64,000 nt of DNA, taken from NCBI RefSeq assembly GCF_014653155.1, contig NZ_BNAF01000003.1, forward strand, positions 186,001 to 250,000, given 5' to 3'. Positions 33,060 through 42,486 of this stretch are shown in pieces; the first letter of the stretch is position 1, and every line of letters starts with the position of its first letter. Origin of the DNA: Sphingobacterium griseoflavum. GTDB lineage: Bacteria > Bacteroidota > Bacteroidia > Sphingobacteriales > Sphingobacteriaceae. A model generated the notes under the pieces. It was not told the DNA's origin, did not search any database, and was given only the letters and a program-made list of their open reading frames with translations. The position numbers were made by a program, and so were the translations under genes.

Positions 33060-33977
33060 ATGACGACGCAAACGACAGATACGCTCCTACTGGTACGTCC
33101 CTTTCATTTCCGCAAAAATGAACAGACAGCCGTAAACAACTATTTTCAAGAAGAGGTCTCCGGGGATAACATCACGCAACGTGCCCAACAGGAGTTTGAC
33201 CAATTGGTACGGTGCTTGGCCGACCACCAAATCAACACGGTCGTCATACAGGACGATGGCCGATATGATACTCCCGACAGCATTTTCCCAAACAACTGTA
33301 TCTCTTTTCATCAACATACAACGGTGCTGTACCCGATGTTTGCTGAAAACAGGCGGCGAGAGCGACAACTAAACTACGTAATGCAGTTGCAAGATCGTGG
33401 ATTGCGATTTCCTACCTCGATCGATTATACGGCCTATGAACAAGAAAATCGTTTCTTGGAAGGCACCGGCTGCCTGATACTGGATCGCATAAACCGCGTA
33501 GCTTATTGCTCCCTGTCGCCACGGGCACATTCCAGCGTCGTCCATAGGTTTTGCGCGGACATGGACTACGAACCCTTTATCTTCGAGGCCTATCAAAGTG
33601 TTGATGGCGAACGGAAACCTATTTACCATAGTAACGTCATGATGGCCTTGGGCAACAACTTTGCCGTGGTTTGCTTAGATAGCATAGACAATAACCATCT
33701 TCGCAAAGAAATGCAGCATAAACTGGAGACCGATGGGCGGCAAGTGATTGCGATAACGGAATCGCAGATGCAGCATTTTGCTGGCAATATCTTGGAGGTT
33801 AAATCAACGACGGGAAAACCGCATATTGTTATGAGTAGCCAAGCCTATCGCAGTTTCACCGCAGCGCAGCTGTCGCAGCTACAGACATTTGGGGAGATCA
33901 TCCATGCACCACTTGACACGATCGAAACGGCAGGAGGCGGCAGTGCACGCTGTATGTTAGCGGAAATATTCTATTAA
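33060..33977 (+). CDS. ctlX: Citrulline utilization hydrolase CtlX-like protein
   Basis: Starting at ATG 33060 (MTTQTTDTLLLVRP) gives 305 residues of the CtlX subgroup of the amidinotransferase fold. It shows DSIFPNNCISFH (about 68-79), FLEGTGCLILDR (about 129-140) and the catalytic Cys in GGGSARCMLAEIFY near the end. CtlX is linked to citrulline use in the family. It is co-transcribed with the deiminase-like gene upstream; an in-frame ATG at 33000 would overlap that gene and is not preferred. Confidence 0.85.
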   Translation: MTTQTTDTLLLVRPFHFRKNEQTAVNNYFQEEVSGDNITQRAQQEFDQLVRCLADHQINTVVIQDDGRYDTPDSIFPNNCISFHQHTTVLYPMFAENRRRERQLNYVMQLQDRGLRFPTSIDYTAYEQENRFLEGTGCLILDRINRVAYCSLSPRAHSSVVHRFCADMDYEPFIFEAYQSVDGERKPIYHSNVMMALGNNFAVVCLDSIDNNHLRKEMQHKLETDGRQVIAITESQMQHFAGNILEVKSTTGKPHIVMSSQAYRSFTAAQLSQLQTFGEIIHAPLDTIETAGGGSARCMLAEIFY

Positions 33978-34583
33978 CTAACGGTCGTTTAGCAACTCGC
34001 GGCGCACGCGGCTCAAGCTCTCTGGAGTGATCCCTAGATAGGAGGCGATCATCCATTGCGGAACACGCAGAAGAAGGCTTGGATACATTTCCATAAACGA
34101 AAGGTAGCGCTCCTTTGCGGTCATCGCCAGCAAGGAATTGATTCGTTTTTGTTGAATGTAGATATTGCGCTGCAAGGAGTTCTCCAAGAAACAGGCAAAG
34201 GCGCTACTCCACGACGACGCGTTTTCCATAAATTCGGGCTGGATGAAGACGATCGTCGAGTGCTCTATCGCTTTGATATAATAGTCGGATGCCTTATTGA
34301 AATATTGACTGGCTCGATCGGAAATAATCCAATTTTCTGGCGCAAACTGCAAGATATGCTCACCGCCTTTTTCATCCAACGAAAAGGACTGCAACAAGCC
34401 TTGCTCGACGAAAAAGGCATAATGGCTGAGCTCTCCCGCGCGAAGCAGAAAGGTGTTGTGCGGAACGGTGCGGAACGAAAAATAGGGCTTCAACAGCTCA
34501 AATTGCTCGTCCGTCAGGCCGCCTTTCTCGCTGTAATATGTGTAGAACCTACTACCGACCAAATTGTATCCTGCCTTATCCAC
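33978..34583 (-). CDS. Crp/Fnr-family transcriptional regulator
   Basis: The 201-residue protein has the cyclic-nucleotide-binding-like N-terminal fold (VPHNTFLLRAGELSHYAFFV, about 37-56) and a C-terminal helix-turn-helix of the CRP type (MIASYLGITPESLSRVRRE, about 178-196). No Cys cluster for oxygen sensing is present. It starts at a GTG that overlaps the bshC stop (TAGTG), so it is co-translated with bshC. Confidence 0.85.
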   Translation of the reverse strand: MDKAGYNLVGSRFYTYYSEKGGLTDEQFELLKPYFSFRTVPHNTFLLRAGELSHYAFFVEQGLLQSFSLDEKGGEHILQFAPENWIISDRASQYFNKASDYYIKAIEHSTIVFIQPEFMENASSWSSAFACFLENSLQRNIYIQQKRINSLLAMTAKERYLSFMEMYPSLLLRVPQWMIASYLGITPESLSRVRRELLNDR

Positions 34584-36172
34584 TAGTATAGTATGGTAAA
34601 TTTAAAATCCAAGGGGTTGAAATGCTTTTCCAGTTCTTGAATAAGCTGCTCCCCATATTTGATATACAACGCGGCAAAATTTTCGGATCGCTCCTGCAGA
34701 CCACCATTTGGAAACAGCTTATCCTTCACGCGCTCGATCTGTACAAGTGCTTCTTCATAGTTATGCTTATCGGCCTTGAGCAGCTTTTTCTCCAAGTTAT
34801 TGATGGCCTTTTTCAATCTCGCCTTAACCGCCTCGGTGCTCGCACTTAAACTCGGATCAATCTTATGTGTACGCAATTTGATCTTACCGAAGATGGCGTT
34901 CAATTCCATCCACTCGTCGCGTAGGTTCAGGCGATGCTTGGTGTGTCGGCGTACGTATTCGCTTTTTAGTTCATCTGCTGATTTGAAAATGCGCTTGAAG
35001 GTTAGATCCAAGCGATAGATCTTGCCCGCCACAGCATCATCCGTAACCATGGCCGAGTTTCTAGGAATCAGGATAGGATAAGGGACATCGTATTGATTGA
35101 AATTCGCACGCAACTGCAACCAGTAGACAATTTCCGCTCCGCCACCGATGTAAGCAAGATTGGGAAGAATGATCTCTTCGTACAAGGGGCGCATCACGAC
35201 GTTGGGGCTAAAGCGTTCGGGAAACTGCTCTATTTCTGCCTTCATTTCTTCCGCAGAGAAAAATAGACCTTGATGCAGCACCTCAAACCGGCCATCTTCC
35301 GTGCGCACAATCCGCTCCCGAAATTCATCTGTCAGGTAAAAAAAATTGATTTCACGCGCGTGCACCTGCGTTTGGAAACCCAGCTCTGTAAGTTTTTTCG
35401 AGCTGTTTTCGATGGCTTTTATACTCTTTTGTTCGAGTATATCCTGCAGTATATATGGGATAAACGGTTCTTTCAGCGCCTTACAGTCCGCATCGATAAT
35501 AACCAGACCTTCTTGTTTAAACAGCGCATTAACCATCTCCCGTGTAGCATCGGCCAACGACCTATCTTGTAGGTAAGCCTCCTCAACAATTGTCTTAAGA
35601 CGATCCGCATTGGGCGATATACCAAATGTATTGCAATATTGTTTCACAGTTTCCTGCATGCTCGACGTCGACATCCGACCTGTACCTGAAACAGCAGGCA
35701 CATCCCACAAAATCTTTTTACCAAATACACGCGTATTGTTGATCTCTGCAAAATCATGATCTTCCGTTGCCATCCAGTACACCGGAACAAAATTGTAGGC
35801 CGGAAACGCCTTCTTCAGATCCTTAGCAAGCCGTATGGCCGTAATGATCTTAAAAATAAAATAAAGGGGGCCTGTGAATATATTGAGCTGATGTCCCGTG
35901 GTAACCGTAAAGGTATTTGGCTCTCTCAAAAGCGCAATGTGCTCAGCAACGCGGGGATTGTCCGTTAGTGCAGCTCCATACTGCTCCTCCAATTGGGACA
36001 CTAGCCGTTCGCGGTGCGAAAATCCCTTTTTACGATCCATTTGTGCCCGAAAGCCATCCAAGTTTGGCCGCTCACCATAAAAAGGCTGCAGCTGTTCGTC
36101 GTTTGCCAAATACGCCAATAAGGTCTTCGAAAAACTATTGGTATCGCTGTAATCGATATAAGTTGCTTTCAT
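34583..36172 (-). CDS. bshC: Bacillithiol biosynthesis cysteine-adding enzyme BshC
   Basis: The 529-residue protein adds cysteine to glucosaminyl malate, the last step in bacillithiol synthesis. It begins MKATYIDYSDTNSFSKTLLA and contains FTVTTGHQLNIFTGPLYFIF (about 91-110), VYWMATEDHDFAEIN (about 131-145) and a long C-terminal coiled coil, as in the family. BshC occurs in many Bacteroidota. Its stop overlaps the start of the Crp-like regulator, which is read next. Confidence 0.93.
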   Translation of the reverse strand: MKATYIDYSDTNSFSKTLLAYLANDEQLQPFYGERPNLDGFRAQMDRKKGFSHRERLVSQLEEQYGAALTDNPRVAEHIALLREPNTFTVTTGHQLNIFTGPLYFIFKIITAIRLAKDLKKAFPAYNFVPVYWMATEDHDFAEINNTRVFGKKILWDVPAVSGTGRMSTSSMQETVKQYCNTFGISPNADRLKTIVEEAYLQDRSLADATREMVNALFKQEGLVIIDADCKALKEPFIPYILQDILEQKSIKAIENSSKKLTELGFQTQVHAREINFFYLTDEFRERIVRTEDGRFEVLHQGLFFSAEEMKAEIEQFPERFSPNVVMRPLYEEIILPNLAYIGGGAEIVYWLQLRANFNQYDVPYPILIPRNSAMVTDDAVAGKIYRLDLTFKRIFKSADELKSEYVRRHTKHRLNLRDEWMELNAIFGKIKLRTHKIDPSLSASTEAVKARLKKAINNLEKKLLKADKHNYEEALVQIERVKDKLFPNGGLQERSENFAALYIKYGEQLIQELEKHFNPLDFKFTILY

Positions 36173-36416
36173 TAATCTCTTCTACGGTTATTGTTTAAGG
36201 TCCTGTATAACGCAATGGTTTTCGCATTTCCGAAGTCCACACGCCAATAGCATATCCTAAACAGCAGGTCCAAATTACATATTTTTAATAATACGCCTTC
36301 CATACCTGCTGATTTTATTACTTATTTGACAATAGGTTTATAGAATAGGGACGACATGCTATACCCGCATGTCTTGCTACATAGAGACGTCTAAGCTATT
36401 TGCGGCGTCCAAACCA

Positions 36417-36447
36417 TAAAAAAAGCACGGGTCTTTTGTCCGTGCTC
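36417..36447 (-). terminator. Terminator of rimO
   Basis: AGCACGG (36424-36430) pairs with CCGTGCT (36440-36446), and on the minus strand it is followed by seven T. It lies 21 bases past the rimO stop. Confidence 0.75.
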
Positions 36448-36467
36448 CTTCTTAACATACGCTTCTG

Positions 36468-37805
36468 CTATTTGACGATCGTTCCGTAGAGATCAAAATC
36501 TTCCGCACGATCGATATAAACCTGAACGAAATCACCGATGCGCGCATAGTTGTCTTTCGCATGCAGTATGACTTCATTGTCAACTTCTGGCGAATCGTAT
36601 TCGGTGCGTCCGATAAAATAATCACCATCTACACGATCGACTAAGACCTTGTATGTCTGCCCTACTTTATCTTGGTTTTTTTCAAAGGAAATCCCCTGCT
36701 GTATCTCCATGATCTCTTCTACACGCGCCTCTTTTACCTCTTCCGGCACATCGTCGACCAGCTCATAGGCATGGGTTTTCTCTTCATGCGAATAGGTAAA
36801 ACATCCTAGACGATCGAAGCGTGTCTCTTCTACCCATTCCAACATCTCTTGATAGTCTTGAACTGTTTCGCCGGGATAGCCACAAATTAGGGTGGTACGC
36901 AACGCAATATCCGGAACTTTGTCGCGAATCTGGTTCACCAAGTCGACCTGCTTTTGTTTGGTTGTACCGCGGCGCATGGATTTCAACATGTTGTCACTAA
37001 TATGCTGCAGCGGCATATCCAGGTAGTTACAAATGTTGGAGCGTTCGTTCATCGCATCCAAAATATCCATCGGAAAGCCCGAAGGATAAGCATACTGTAG
37101 TCGGATCCATTCAATACCGTCGACATCGGACAGATGCCGCATCAAGTCGGAAAGATTACGCTTTCCATAAATATCCAACCCGTAATAGGTCAGATCCTGG
37201 GCGATAAGAATCAATTCTTTTGTGCCATTGGATGCTAAGAATTTTGCTTCCTTTACCAAGTCATCAATCGATTTGGAAATATGCTTGCCCCGCATCAAAG
37301 GAATGGCGCAAAATGAGCAGGGCCGATTACATCCCTCGGCTATCTTAAAATATGAAAAATGGGAGGGTGTGGTCAGCAAGCGTTCCCCTAACAACTCGTG
37401 ACGATAATCAGCACCAATGGTAGACAGCAATTCCGGTAGATCGTTTGTACCGAAAAAAGCATCTACGTTCGGAATTTCGGCTTGTAGCTCCGGTTTATAC
37501 CGCTCCGAAAGACAACCTGTAACGATAACCTTGTTTACCTTGCCTTGGTCTTTCAACTCAGAATACTGCAGAATAGTATCGATCGACTCCTGTTTCGCGT
37601 TATCGATAAAACCGCAGGTGTTTATCACCACAATATCGTTTGTTTGTATATTGCTGGCTTCATGAACTACCTCCATTTGATTGCCTTTCAACTGGCCCAT
37701 CAGTACTTCGGAGTCGTGTATATTTTTTGAACAACCCAGTGTAACAACATTTACCCGGGGTTTTGCTACCAAGGGTGCTGTTGTCTTTGCATATTTTGTT
37801 TTCAT
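36468..37805 (-). CDS. rimO: Ribosomal protein S12 methylthiotransferase
   Basis: The 445-residue enzyme adds a methylthio group to an Asp of ribosomal protein S12. It has the N-terminal cluster-binding domain (VTLGCSKNIHDSE, then NTCGFIDNAKQES), the radical-SAM CxxxCxxC (GCNRPCSFCAIPLMRGKH, about 144-161) and a C-terminal TRAM domain. The ATG at 37805 fits the family start (MKTKYAKTT); 12 codons upstream are open but not conserved. It lies downstream of ftsY on the same strand. Confidence 0.95.
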   Translation of the reverse strand: MKTKYAKTTAPLVAKPRVNVVTLGCSKNIHDSEVLMGQLKGNQMEVVHEASNIQTNDIVVINTCGFIDNAKQESIDTILQYSELKDQGKVNKVIVTGCLSERYKPELQAEIPNVDAFFGTNDLPELLSTIGADYRHELLGERLLTTPSHFSYFKIAEGCNRPCSFCAIPLMRGKHISKSIDDLVKEAKFLASNGTKELILIAQDLTYYGLDIYGKRNLSDLMRHLSDVDGIEWIRLQYAYPSGFPMDILDAMNERSNICNYLDMPLQHISDNMLKSMRRGTTKQKQVDLVNQIRDKVPDIALRTTLICGYPGETVQDYQEMLEWVEETRFDRLGCFTYSHEEKTHAYELVDDVPEEVKEARVEEIMEIQQGISFEKNQDKVGQTYKVLVDRVDGDYFIGRTEYDSPEVDNEVILHAKDNYARIGDFVQVYIDRAEDFDLYGTIVK

Positions 37806-37923
37806 CTTCTTCTCTTCATCGCAAAAGCGATCTATGATCATAGCGCGCTTTGCTATTGCTTAACCCACCCCGATCGATACGATCGTAGGCGCTCTTATTA
37901 TATGCTCGATCTGCTAAAGCTCG

Positions 37924-38886
37924 CTACTTAAACAGGCTTTCCACAAAATCCTTTTTGTTGAATAGCTGCAGGTCCGCGATTTTCTCGCCGACACCGATAT
38001 ACTTGACCGGTATTTTGAATTGATCCGAGATACCGATTACAACACCACCTTTGGCCGTCCCATCGAGCTTCGTCAAAGCCAACGCATTAACATCTGTAGC
38101 TTGGGTAAACTGCGTTGCTTGTTCGATCGCATTTTGCCCGGTCGAAGCGTCCAGCACCAATAAAATTTCATGCGGCGCATCGGGCACTACTTTTTGCATC
38201 ACGTTTTTGATCTTGGTAAGCTCGTTCATTAAACCGACTTTATTATGAAGTCGGCCGGCCGTATCGATAATAGCCACATCATCGCCGTTGGAAATAGCCG
38301 ATTTGACGGTATCATACGCTACGGAAGCGGGATCTGATCCCATCGGTTGTGCCACAACACGAACCCCAACGCGTTCCCCCCAAAGCTGGATCTGGTCTAC
38401 AGCAGCCGCACGGAAGGTATCCGCAGCTCCAAGCACCACCTTGTTGCCGGCCTCTTTCAGTTGATGGGCCAGCTTACCGATCGTAGTCGTTTTGCCTACC
38501 CCATTTACACCAACAACCATAATCACATAGGGTTTATGGTCCCCATATTCGAACGTTTCGAAATCGTTGCTGTTATTTTCGGCTAACAAATCTTGAATCT
38601 CTTCTTTTAAAAGCTTGTTCAGGTCGTCTGTGCCTACATACTTATCGCGCGCAACACGCTGTTGAATACGATCGACAATCTTCAAGGTCGTTGTAACCCC
38701 CACATCCGACATGACTAATACCTCTTCCAGATTGTCCAACACCTCGTCGTCTATGGTAGATTTACCGACCACGGCTTTGGTAATCTTGGACAGAAAACCC
38801 GCTTTGGTTTTTTCCAGACCTTTATCGAGTGCCTCTTGTGCCTCTTCTGTTTCCTGCTTTTTTTTAAAGAAATCGAATAATCCCAT
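37924..38886 (-). CDS. ftsY: Signal recognition particle receptor FtsY
   Basis: The 320-residue GTPase brings ribosomes to the membrane with the signal recognition particle. It has a short charged A-region, then the NG domain: GVNGVGKTTTIGKLA (about 128-142), DTFRAAAVDQ (about 158-167), DTAGRLHN (about 209-216) and TKLDGTAKGG (about 270-279). The A-region is short, as usual in Bacteroidota. It is in the rpmB-rpmG-DUF4295-ftsY-rimO order common in the phylum. Confidence 0.97.
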   Translation of the reverse strand: MGLFDFFKKKQETEEAQEALDKGLEKTKAGFLSKITKAVVGKSTIDDEVLDNLEEVLVMSDVGVTTTLKIVDRIQQRVARDKYVGTDDLNKLLKEEIQDLLAENNSNDFETFEYGDHKPYVIMVVGVNGVGKTTTIGKLAHQLKEAGNKVVLGAADTFRAAAVDQIQLWGERVGVRVVAQPMGSDPASVAYDTVKSAISNGDDVAIIDTAGRLHNKVGLMNELTKIKNVMQKVVPDAPHEILLVLDASTGQNAIEQATQFTQATDVNALALTKLDGTAKGGVVIGISDQFKIPVKYIGVGEKIADLQLFNKKDFVESLFK

Positions 38887-38952
38887 AATGTCCTCTATGT
38901 GTGGTTGAGCCTTGTTTTTAGCCTGTCAAATATAGTCAAATTCAGCTATACT

Positions 38953-38989
38953 AAAAAAGCCCTTTCGGCGTATACCAAAACGGCTTCTT
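38953..38989 (-). terminator. Terminator after the DUF4295 gene
   Basis: On the minus strand AAGCC then TTT pair with AAA then GGCTT with one G-G mismatch between, followed by six T. It separates the ribosomal-protein genes from ftsY. Confidence 0.5.
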
Positions 38990-39034
38990 TATTTTTCAAG
39001 CGAAAATCTTAAAAAGGAATAATTCCCGCGCTAC

Positions 39035-39196
39035 CTATTTGGCAGCTGTTGCTAAGACTTCTTTTACCTTGTCATTGTGCACCATACTCTCTTTGAAAGT
39101 ATACGCGCCAGTTTTTGCAGATTTAGTAGTAAGAACAACTTTGGTAAACTCTTTACCACCACCTTTTTGTAATGATGCAACTGCTTTCTTTGCCAT
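39035..39196 (-). CDS. DUF4295 small basic protein
   Basis: This 53-residue frame (MAKKAVASLQKGGGKEF, then TKSAKTGAYTFKES) matches DUF4295, a small basic family found in Bacteroidota directly after the genes for L28 and L33. Basic composition and position suggest a ribosome-associated protein, which is inference. It lies 41 bases after rpmG. Confidence 0.88.
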   Translation of the reverse strand: MAKKAVASLQKGGGKEFTKVVLTTKSAKTGAYTFKESMVHNDKVKEVLATAAK

Positions 39197-39237
39197 TGTC
39201 TTTTATTTTTAGTTGGACGAGACGCCCTAACGGTTAA

Positions 39238-39420
39238 TTACTTAATTTCCTTATGAACAGTAACTTTTCTAAGCACAGGGTTGAATTTCTTCAGCTCCAA
39301 ACGCTCTGTCGTGTTCTTTTTATTTTTCGTTGTGATATAACGAGACATGCCCGGAAGACCACTTTCCTTGTGCTCAGTACATTCTAGGATTACCTGTACT
39401 CTATTTCCCTTTTTAGCCAT
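39238..39420 (-). CDS. rpmG: 50S ribosomal protein L33
   Basis: The 60-residue protein ([18 protein letters not shown], then [19 protein letters not shown]) is L33 of the large subunit. The zinc-binding Cys pairs of the other L33 form are absent apart from one Cys, so this is the zinc-free type. It is between rpmB and the DUF4295 gene. Confidence 0.96.
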   Translation of the reverse strand: MAKKGNRVQVILECTEHKESGLPGMSRYITTKNKKNTTERLELKKFNPVLRKVTVHKEIK

Positions 39421-39491
39421 TGTTTATACGTTGTTTAATCCGCCGATAAGCGGATAGATTTCATGAATATTTTGATAACAGGCGGTAACGA

Positions 39492-39725
39492 TTAAATAGA
39501 TCCTTTTTGGATAAATTTATTGATTACTGCTGTAATACCGTTTTTGTTGATTGTCTTGAGTGCTGATGTGGATACTTTCAACGTAATCCAACGATCTTCT
39601 TCTGGAATGTAGAAACGTTTAGTCTGTAAATTTGGGTAAAATTTACGCTTAGTCTTAACGTTAGAGTGCGAAACGTTATTTCCTTTTAATGCCGCCTTGC
39701 CTGTTAAATCACAAATTCTTGACAT
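39492..39725 (-). CDS. rpmB: 50S ribosomal protein L28
   Basis: The 77-residue protein (MSRICDLTGKAALKGNNVSH, then NVKTKRKFYPNLQ) is L28 of the large subunit. It is the first gene of the ribosomal-protein cluster that runs into DUF4295. Confidence 0.97.
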   Translation of the reverse strand: MSRICDLTGKAALKGNNVSHSNVKTKRKFYPNLQTKRFYIPEEDRWITLKVSTSALKTINKNGITAVINKFIQKGSI

Positions 39726-39989
39726 GATATTTGATTTTTAATGTTATCTGTTGTCTTTTTACTCTTTTCACAAAGAGTTTGCAAATATCAATATTTCTTT
39801 CGTGAATTGCAAGCACGGAAAAGAATAATTTTAATTATTCAGGGAATAGCTTGCTGAGAGCAGCAAAAATAAGGATTTTTTTTGCCGCACTTGGCGACGT
39901 GACCCACAAATAGTTTTCCACAATTCACACCCACCACGGCGCGTTCTTTGATCAGGCCTTTGTATCTTTGTCTTTTCTGTAATCTAGAC

Positions 39990-40715
39990 ATGCTTCACAA
40001 AACGAAAGGAATCGCTTTAAAGACCACAAACTACGCGGAGAGCAGTTTGGTGGTCCATGTATTTACCGAATCTTTCGGCATGCAGGCCTATCTTATCAAC
40101 GGCGCGAAAAAGCCGAAGGCTAAGATTGCTGCGAACCTATTCCAGCCGCTACACCCGTTGGATATGGTGGTATACCAAAAAGACAATGGCGGACTGCAAC
40201 GCATCAAGGAGGTGCATCAGCTGCCCGTACTGCGCGACATTCCTTTCAGTATGACCAAAAGATCCATCGCGCTATTTCTTGATGAAATCTTGTATAAAGT
40301 GCTACGCCAGCAATCGCCTGATCCCCATTTATTCCATTACGTCCGGCAGGCCGTTTTATGGTTAGATAGCGCTAGCGACGGTCTTGCTAATTTCCATCTG
40401 CTATTTCTCATCAAATTAAGTCGCTTCCTCGGATTTCTACCGTCACATCATAGTTCGCGCCAATTCCCCTATTTCGATTTGTTGGACGGTGTATTTTGCG
40501 ACAACCTACCTGCCCACAGCCATATCTTACAACAACCACATACCTCCTTTTTTCAGGCGCTGCTAAAAACGAGCTTCGAAGACGCCCAACAGATCCGGAT
40601 GGGCAAAGAAGACCGCAAATACCTGCTGGAAAAAACGCTTGAGTTCTACAAATTGCATACAGAAAATTTTGGGAGCGTTCACTCGCTATATATTTTAGAA
40701 GAGGTTTTCCAATAA
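39990..40715 (+). CDS. recO: DNA repair protein RecO
   Basis: The 241-residue protein starts at ATG 39990 (MLHKTKGIALKTTNYAESS), the family's OB-fold beginning; a frame from 39948 adds 14 unsupported residues. It has LVVHVFTESFG and the GAKKPKAKI stretch. RecO loads RecA on gaps with RecR. The C-terminal Cys zinc motif found in some RecO is absent. It is divergent from rpmB. Confidence 0.92.
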   Translation: MLHKTKGIALKTTNYAESSLVVHVFTESFGMQAYLINGAKKPKAKIAANLFQPLHPLDMVVYQKDNGGLQRIKEVHQLPVLRDIPFSMTKRSIALFLDEILYKVLRQQSPDPHLFHYVRQAVLWLDSASDGLANFHLLFLIKLSRFLGFLPSHHSSRQFPYFDLLDGVFCDNLPAHSHILQQPHTSFFQALLKTSFEDAQQIRMGKEDRKYLLEKTLEFYKLHTENFGSVHSLYILEEVFQ

Positions 40716-40852
40716 AAACACCACTTCCTAAACATTTCGCAACTTGTTTTGTTGAAATACAGTAACAGCACAATTTATCTTTACTTAACTTAATAAAATG
40801 CACTTATGGAATGGTTTTTAAAAACCCCTTTGGCAATTCCAACCCTTAACAA

Positions 40853-40883
40853 AAAAAGCCAGATCTGTTCGATCTGGCTTTTT
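40853..40883. terminator. Terminator between recO and the cold-shock gene
   Basis: AAAAAGCCAGATC (40853-40865) pairs perfectly with GATCTGGCTTTTT (40871-40883) over a five-base loop. Confidence 0.85.
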
Positions 40884-40909
40884 CACAATAAATATATCTG
40901 AAATCTATT

Positions 40910-41101
40910 TTAGATAAGCTTTACATTTACCGCATTAAGACCTTTACGGCCTTGCTCAATTTCAAATGATACATGATCATTCTCACGAACTTTGTCTACT
41001 AAACCTGAAACGTGAACAAAGATCTCGCTCTCGCCAGAGTTAGGAATGATGAAACCGAAACCTTTGGTCTCATTAAAGAATTTTACTACACCTTCTTGCA
41101 T
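40910..41101 (-). CDS. Cold-shock protein (CspA family)
   Basis: The 63-residue protein has the cold-shock domain with RNP1 (KGFGFI, about 13-18) and RNP2 (IFVHVS, about 27-32). It binds single-stranded RNA or DNA, acting as an RNA chaperone. It is preceded by an AT-rich leader of at least 100 bases, as in many cold-shock genes. Confidence 0.96.
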   Translation of the reverse strand: MQEGVVKFFNETKGFGFIIPNSGESEIFVHVSGLVDKVRENDHVSFEIEQGRKGLNAVNVKLI

Positions 41102-41221
41102 TTTAATTTTATTTTGTATTAAGACTAAAGGTATAAATTATTTTTCATTGTGCCTTTATTTCTTCTAATTTTTTAAACGAAATCAATCTTTTTACGTCAA
41201 ACAAAGCGTATACATTTTTGT

Positions 41222-41971
41222 ATGAAGTATAAAACAATGAACATGAAAAAATTTGCAGGTTTAATTTTAGCGGTTTGCATCGCCACCTACGCAGCGGCGC
41301 AAACGAACAACAATGAGTTCAGTCGGAAAGTATCTACACGTGGCTATGCCGAAAAAGAGGTGACACCGGATATCGTCTACCTTTCTATCTCCCTGAAAGA
41401 GTATTTTGCGGATGGCAATAACAAGAAAAAGGTGGATATTGAAACACTGGAGAAGCAACTGTATGATGCTGCACTATCGATAGGAGTCAAAAAAGAAGAT
41501 TTTACCATCCAAAACATTTACAGCTACAATGCTGAAACTAAGAAAAAGGGCAATACCGAATTGCTGCAGGCCAAACAATATCGACTGAAGATCAGTAACC
41601 TGAATGGGTTGAACAGCATGATGGACAAGGTAGATCCAAAGGGCGTACAAAGCACGTCCATCAGCGGCTATGACCACTCGCAAAAACGCCAAATTGAAAA
41701 AGAGCTTAAGGTCGCTGCAGTACAGGATGCACGGGCCAATGCCGAGATCATCGCATCCGCTACCGGTGACAAGATTGGTAAAGCGTTGGCGATCAACGAC
41801 AACAGTTCTTTTGGATGGAACGACATCATGCCCACTCCCCGTGCCTATAGTATGGCGAAGGTACAGATGGAAGCCGCTGATGGGGTGGGAAATATGGATC
41901 AAGAACTCGACATCAGCGTACGTCCGATCAAGCTTACCTGCAATATCGACGGGGTGTTCGAGCTTCTGTAA
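41222..41971 (+). CDS. SIMPL-domain (DUF541) protein
   Basis: The 249-residue protein has a signal peptide (ending near AAAQ) and a SIMPL/DUF541 domain: STRGYAEKEVTPDIVYLSI (about 38-56), then a long helical-strand repeat and LAINDNSSF. Periplasmic or outer-membrane location is likely. The function of the family is poorly defined. In-frame ATGs at 41237 and 41243 are alternative starts and would give a more compact signal peptide. Confidence 0.85.
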   Translation: MKYKTMNMKKFAGLILAVCIATYAAAQTNNNEFSRKVSTRGYAEKEVTPDIVYLSISLKEYFADGNNKKKVDIETLEKQLYDAALSIGVKKEDFTIQNIYSYNAETKKKGNTELLQAKQYRLKISNLNGLNSMMDKVDPKGVQSTSISGYDHSQKRQIEKELKVAAVQDARANAEIIASATGDKIGKALAINDNSSFGWNDIMPTPRAYSMAKVQMEAADGVGNMDQELDISVRPIKLTCNIDGVFELL

Positions 41972-42021
41972 GGACCGATCAACATCGTTGAAAATGGCGA
42001 TCAGCATAAAAAGTTTATAAG

Positions 42022-42046
42022 GGTGGAGCATGTCTCCACCTTTTTT
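42022..42046 (+). terminator. Terminator of the SIMPL gene
   Basis: GGTGGAG (42022-42028) pairs with CTCCACC (42034-42040), followed by six T. Confidence 0.8.
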
Positions 42047-42102
42047 ATATCCCGCATTTAGCGTGATGATTTTACCATCCTCACTTTGCCGACTTAAAAT
42101 TG

Positions 42103-42110
42103 TATTTTTG
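42103..42110 (+). promoter_or_regulatory. -7 promoter element TATTTTTG of the DUF4359 operon
   Basis: A TAnnTTTG match lies seven bases before the ATG at 42118. A TTTG at 42085-42088 is 14 bases upstream, shorter than the ideal. Confidence 0.4.
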
Positions 42111-42117
42111 TAACGAT

Positions 42118-42486
42118 ATGAGCAAAACGAGAATCATTGCGCTAGCCATCATTGCAGCTATGCTGGCGGCATTTTTTACCAACCCTAGTGCAGCACAACA
42201 TGAGTCGAAAATCCGTGCCAAGGCAATCGAACTTTTGAAACAGCATGCAGGGACGAAAAACAGTAGTGTCGTAGATTTTGGGGTGCAGCTTTTTGGAAAC
42301 ACACTTATCGATCAGTTTATGAAAAACCATATCGTCGTCAAAAATTACTACCTGTTTTCGGTTGCTAAAGTACGATGGGAACGCGACGAACAAATTTTGG
42401 GTGTCGGTGCATTCGGGAATGTATGGCTGAGCTCCAAGATAGATGAGAAAGCGTCCGAAATCGTTGAAATGATCAAAGCAAAGTAG
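42118..42486 (+). CDS. DUF4359 family protein
   Basis: Starting at ATG 42118 gives 122 residues with an N-terminal hydrophobic helix (about 4-22) and a domain ending ...VKNYYLFSVAKVRWERDEQILGVG, which fits DUF4359. It is probably anchored in or exported across the membrane. No function is known. Its stop is next to the ATG of the pseudouridine synthase gene, so it is co-transcribed with it. Confidence 0.75.
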   Translation: MSKTRIIALAIIAAMLAAFFTNPSAAQHESKIRAKAIELLKQHAGTKNSSVVDFGVQLFGNTLIDQFMKNHIVVKNYYLFSVAKVRWERDEQILGVGAFGNVWLSSKIDEKASEIVEMIKAK

